From Clostridia bacterium (GTDB taxonomy: Bacteria; Bacillota_A; Clostridia; Christensenellales; CAG-138): a DNA stretch of 12,287 nucleotides. The translations under genes were made by a program, and so were the position numbers. Every line of letters begins with the position of its first letter. The stretch's first letter is position 1. Below, piece by piece: positions 12,263 through 12,287 of this stretch. The notes beneath the pieces were generated by a model. The model was not told where the DNA came from. It saw only the letters and a list, made by a program, of their open reading frames with translations, and did no database searches. The stretch lies in contig JAFZJT010000058.1 of the NCBI GenBank assembly GCA_017553815.1, positions 1-12,287 of the forward strand, in the 5' to 3' direction.

Positions 12263-12287
12263 TGTCTAACTTTTTGGGTTCAGATCA
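12263..12287 (-). repeat. Right terminal inverted repeat of the IS
   Basis: Its reverse complement TGATCTGAACCC continues to GTTAGACA and pairs with the left end. It starts 11 bp after orfB and ends at the window edge. Confidence 0.87.

Larger units (their letters stand above)
11003..12287 (+). mobile_element. IS3-family insertion sequence, IS150-like
   Basis: The element spans 1285 bp from TGAACTGCACCCC at 11003 to AGATCA at the last window base. The terminal 25 bp match as inverted repeats in 19 positions, begin with TG and end with CA, as in IS3-family elements. The left end closely resembles that of IS150. It carries orfA and orfB in the -1 relationship, a canonical slippery heptamer, an extended -10 promoter just inside the left end and a complete DD(35)E triad, so it may be active. 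The target-site duplication cannot be tested because the right flank is outside the window. It inserted 46 bp downstream of the MATE gene. Confidence 0.93.

Noticed and set aside
1..12287. CRISPR array, tRNA or rRNA genes, integrase gene for the ung-flanked cassette
   Set aside because: No regularly spaced short repeats, no tRNA-like cloverleaf and no rRNA segments were noticed on reading. No recombinase other than the IS transposase is encoded here.

Overview
The window looks like chromosomal DNA from a moderately GC-rich member of the Clostridia, probably a gut-associated lineage. The main marker is a SCIFF peptide gene with its radical SAM/SPASM maturase, a pair found almost throughout that class. 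Supporting signs are strong GGAGG ribosome binding sites, a MocR regulator divergent from an ECF-type S component, and an IS150-like element. This placement is inferred from gene content and was not checked by database search.

Layout from left to right. (1) 1-462 is the 3' end of a secreted-type protein with fibronectin III repeats, closed by a perfect 17-bp hairpin terminator. (2) 657-1544 (-) is an RluA-family pseudouridine synthase. (3) 1671-2762 (-) is a MocR-type regulator lacking its normal C-terminal subdomain, divergent from a vitamin-transporter S component at 2879-3391 (+). (4) 3384-5898 is a composite locus. An intact uracil-DNA glycosylase (5227-5898, -) and a 5'-truncated second copy (3461-3880, -) form direct repeats about 93% identical. 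They flank a small AT-richer cassette: an XRE-type repressor (+) divergent from an operon of an unknown 152-residue protein and a 48-residue six-cysteine protein (-). Two copies of a TACTCA-N5-TGAGTA operator lie between them, one filling the spacer of a near-consensus promoter. (5) 6030-6446 (+) is a small four-helix membrane protein of unknown role, divergent from ung. (6) 6545-10956 (+) is the SCIFF locus: scfA peptide, a hairpin-rich spacer, scfB maturase, an Orn/Lys/Arg-type decarboxylase overlapping scfB by 4 bp, and 40 bp later a MATE exporter. (7) 11003-12287 is a complete IS3-family (IS150-like) element whose right end coincides with the window end.

The observations most worth attention are these. 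The SCIFF core peptide has Gly where other SCIFF peptides carry the acceptor Thr of the thioether, and it has a seventh Cys. A repressor-controlled cassette sits between direct repeats of the ung 3' end, in a form that could be lost by recombination while leaving ung intact. The truncated ung copy differs from the intact one mostly at silent positions. The MocR regulator is shortened.
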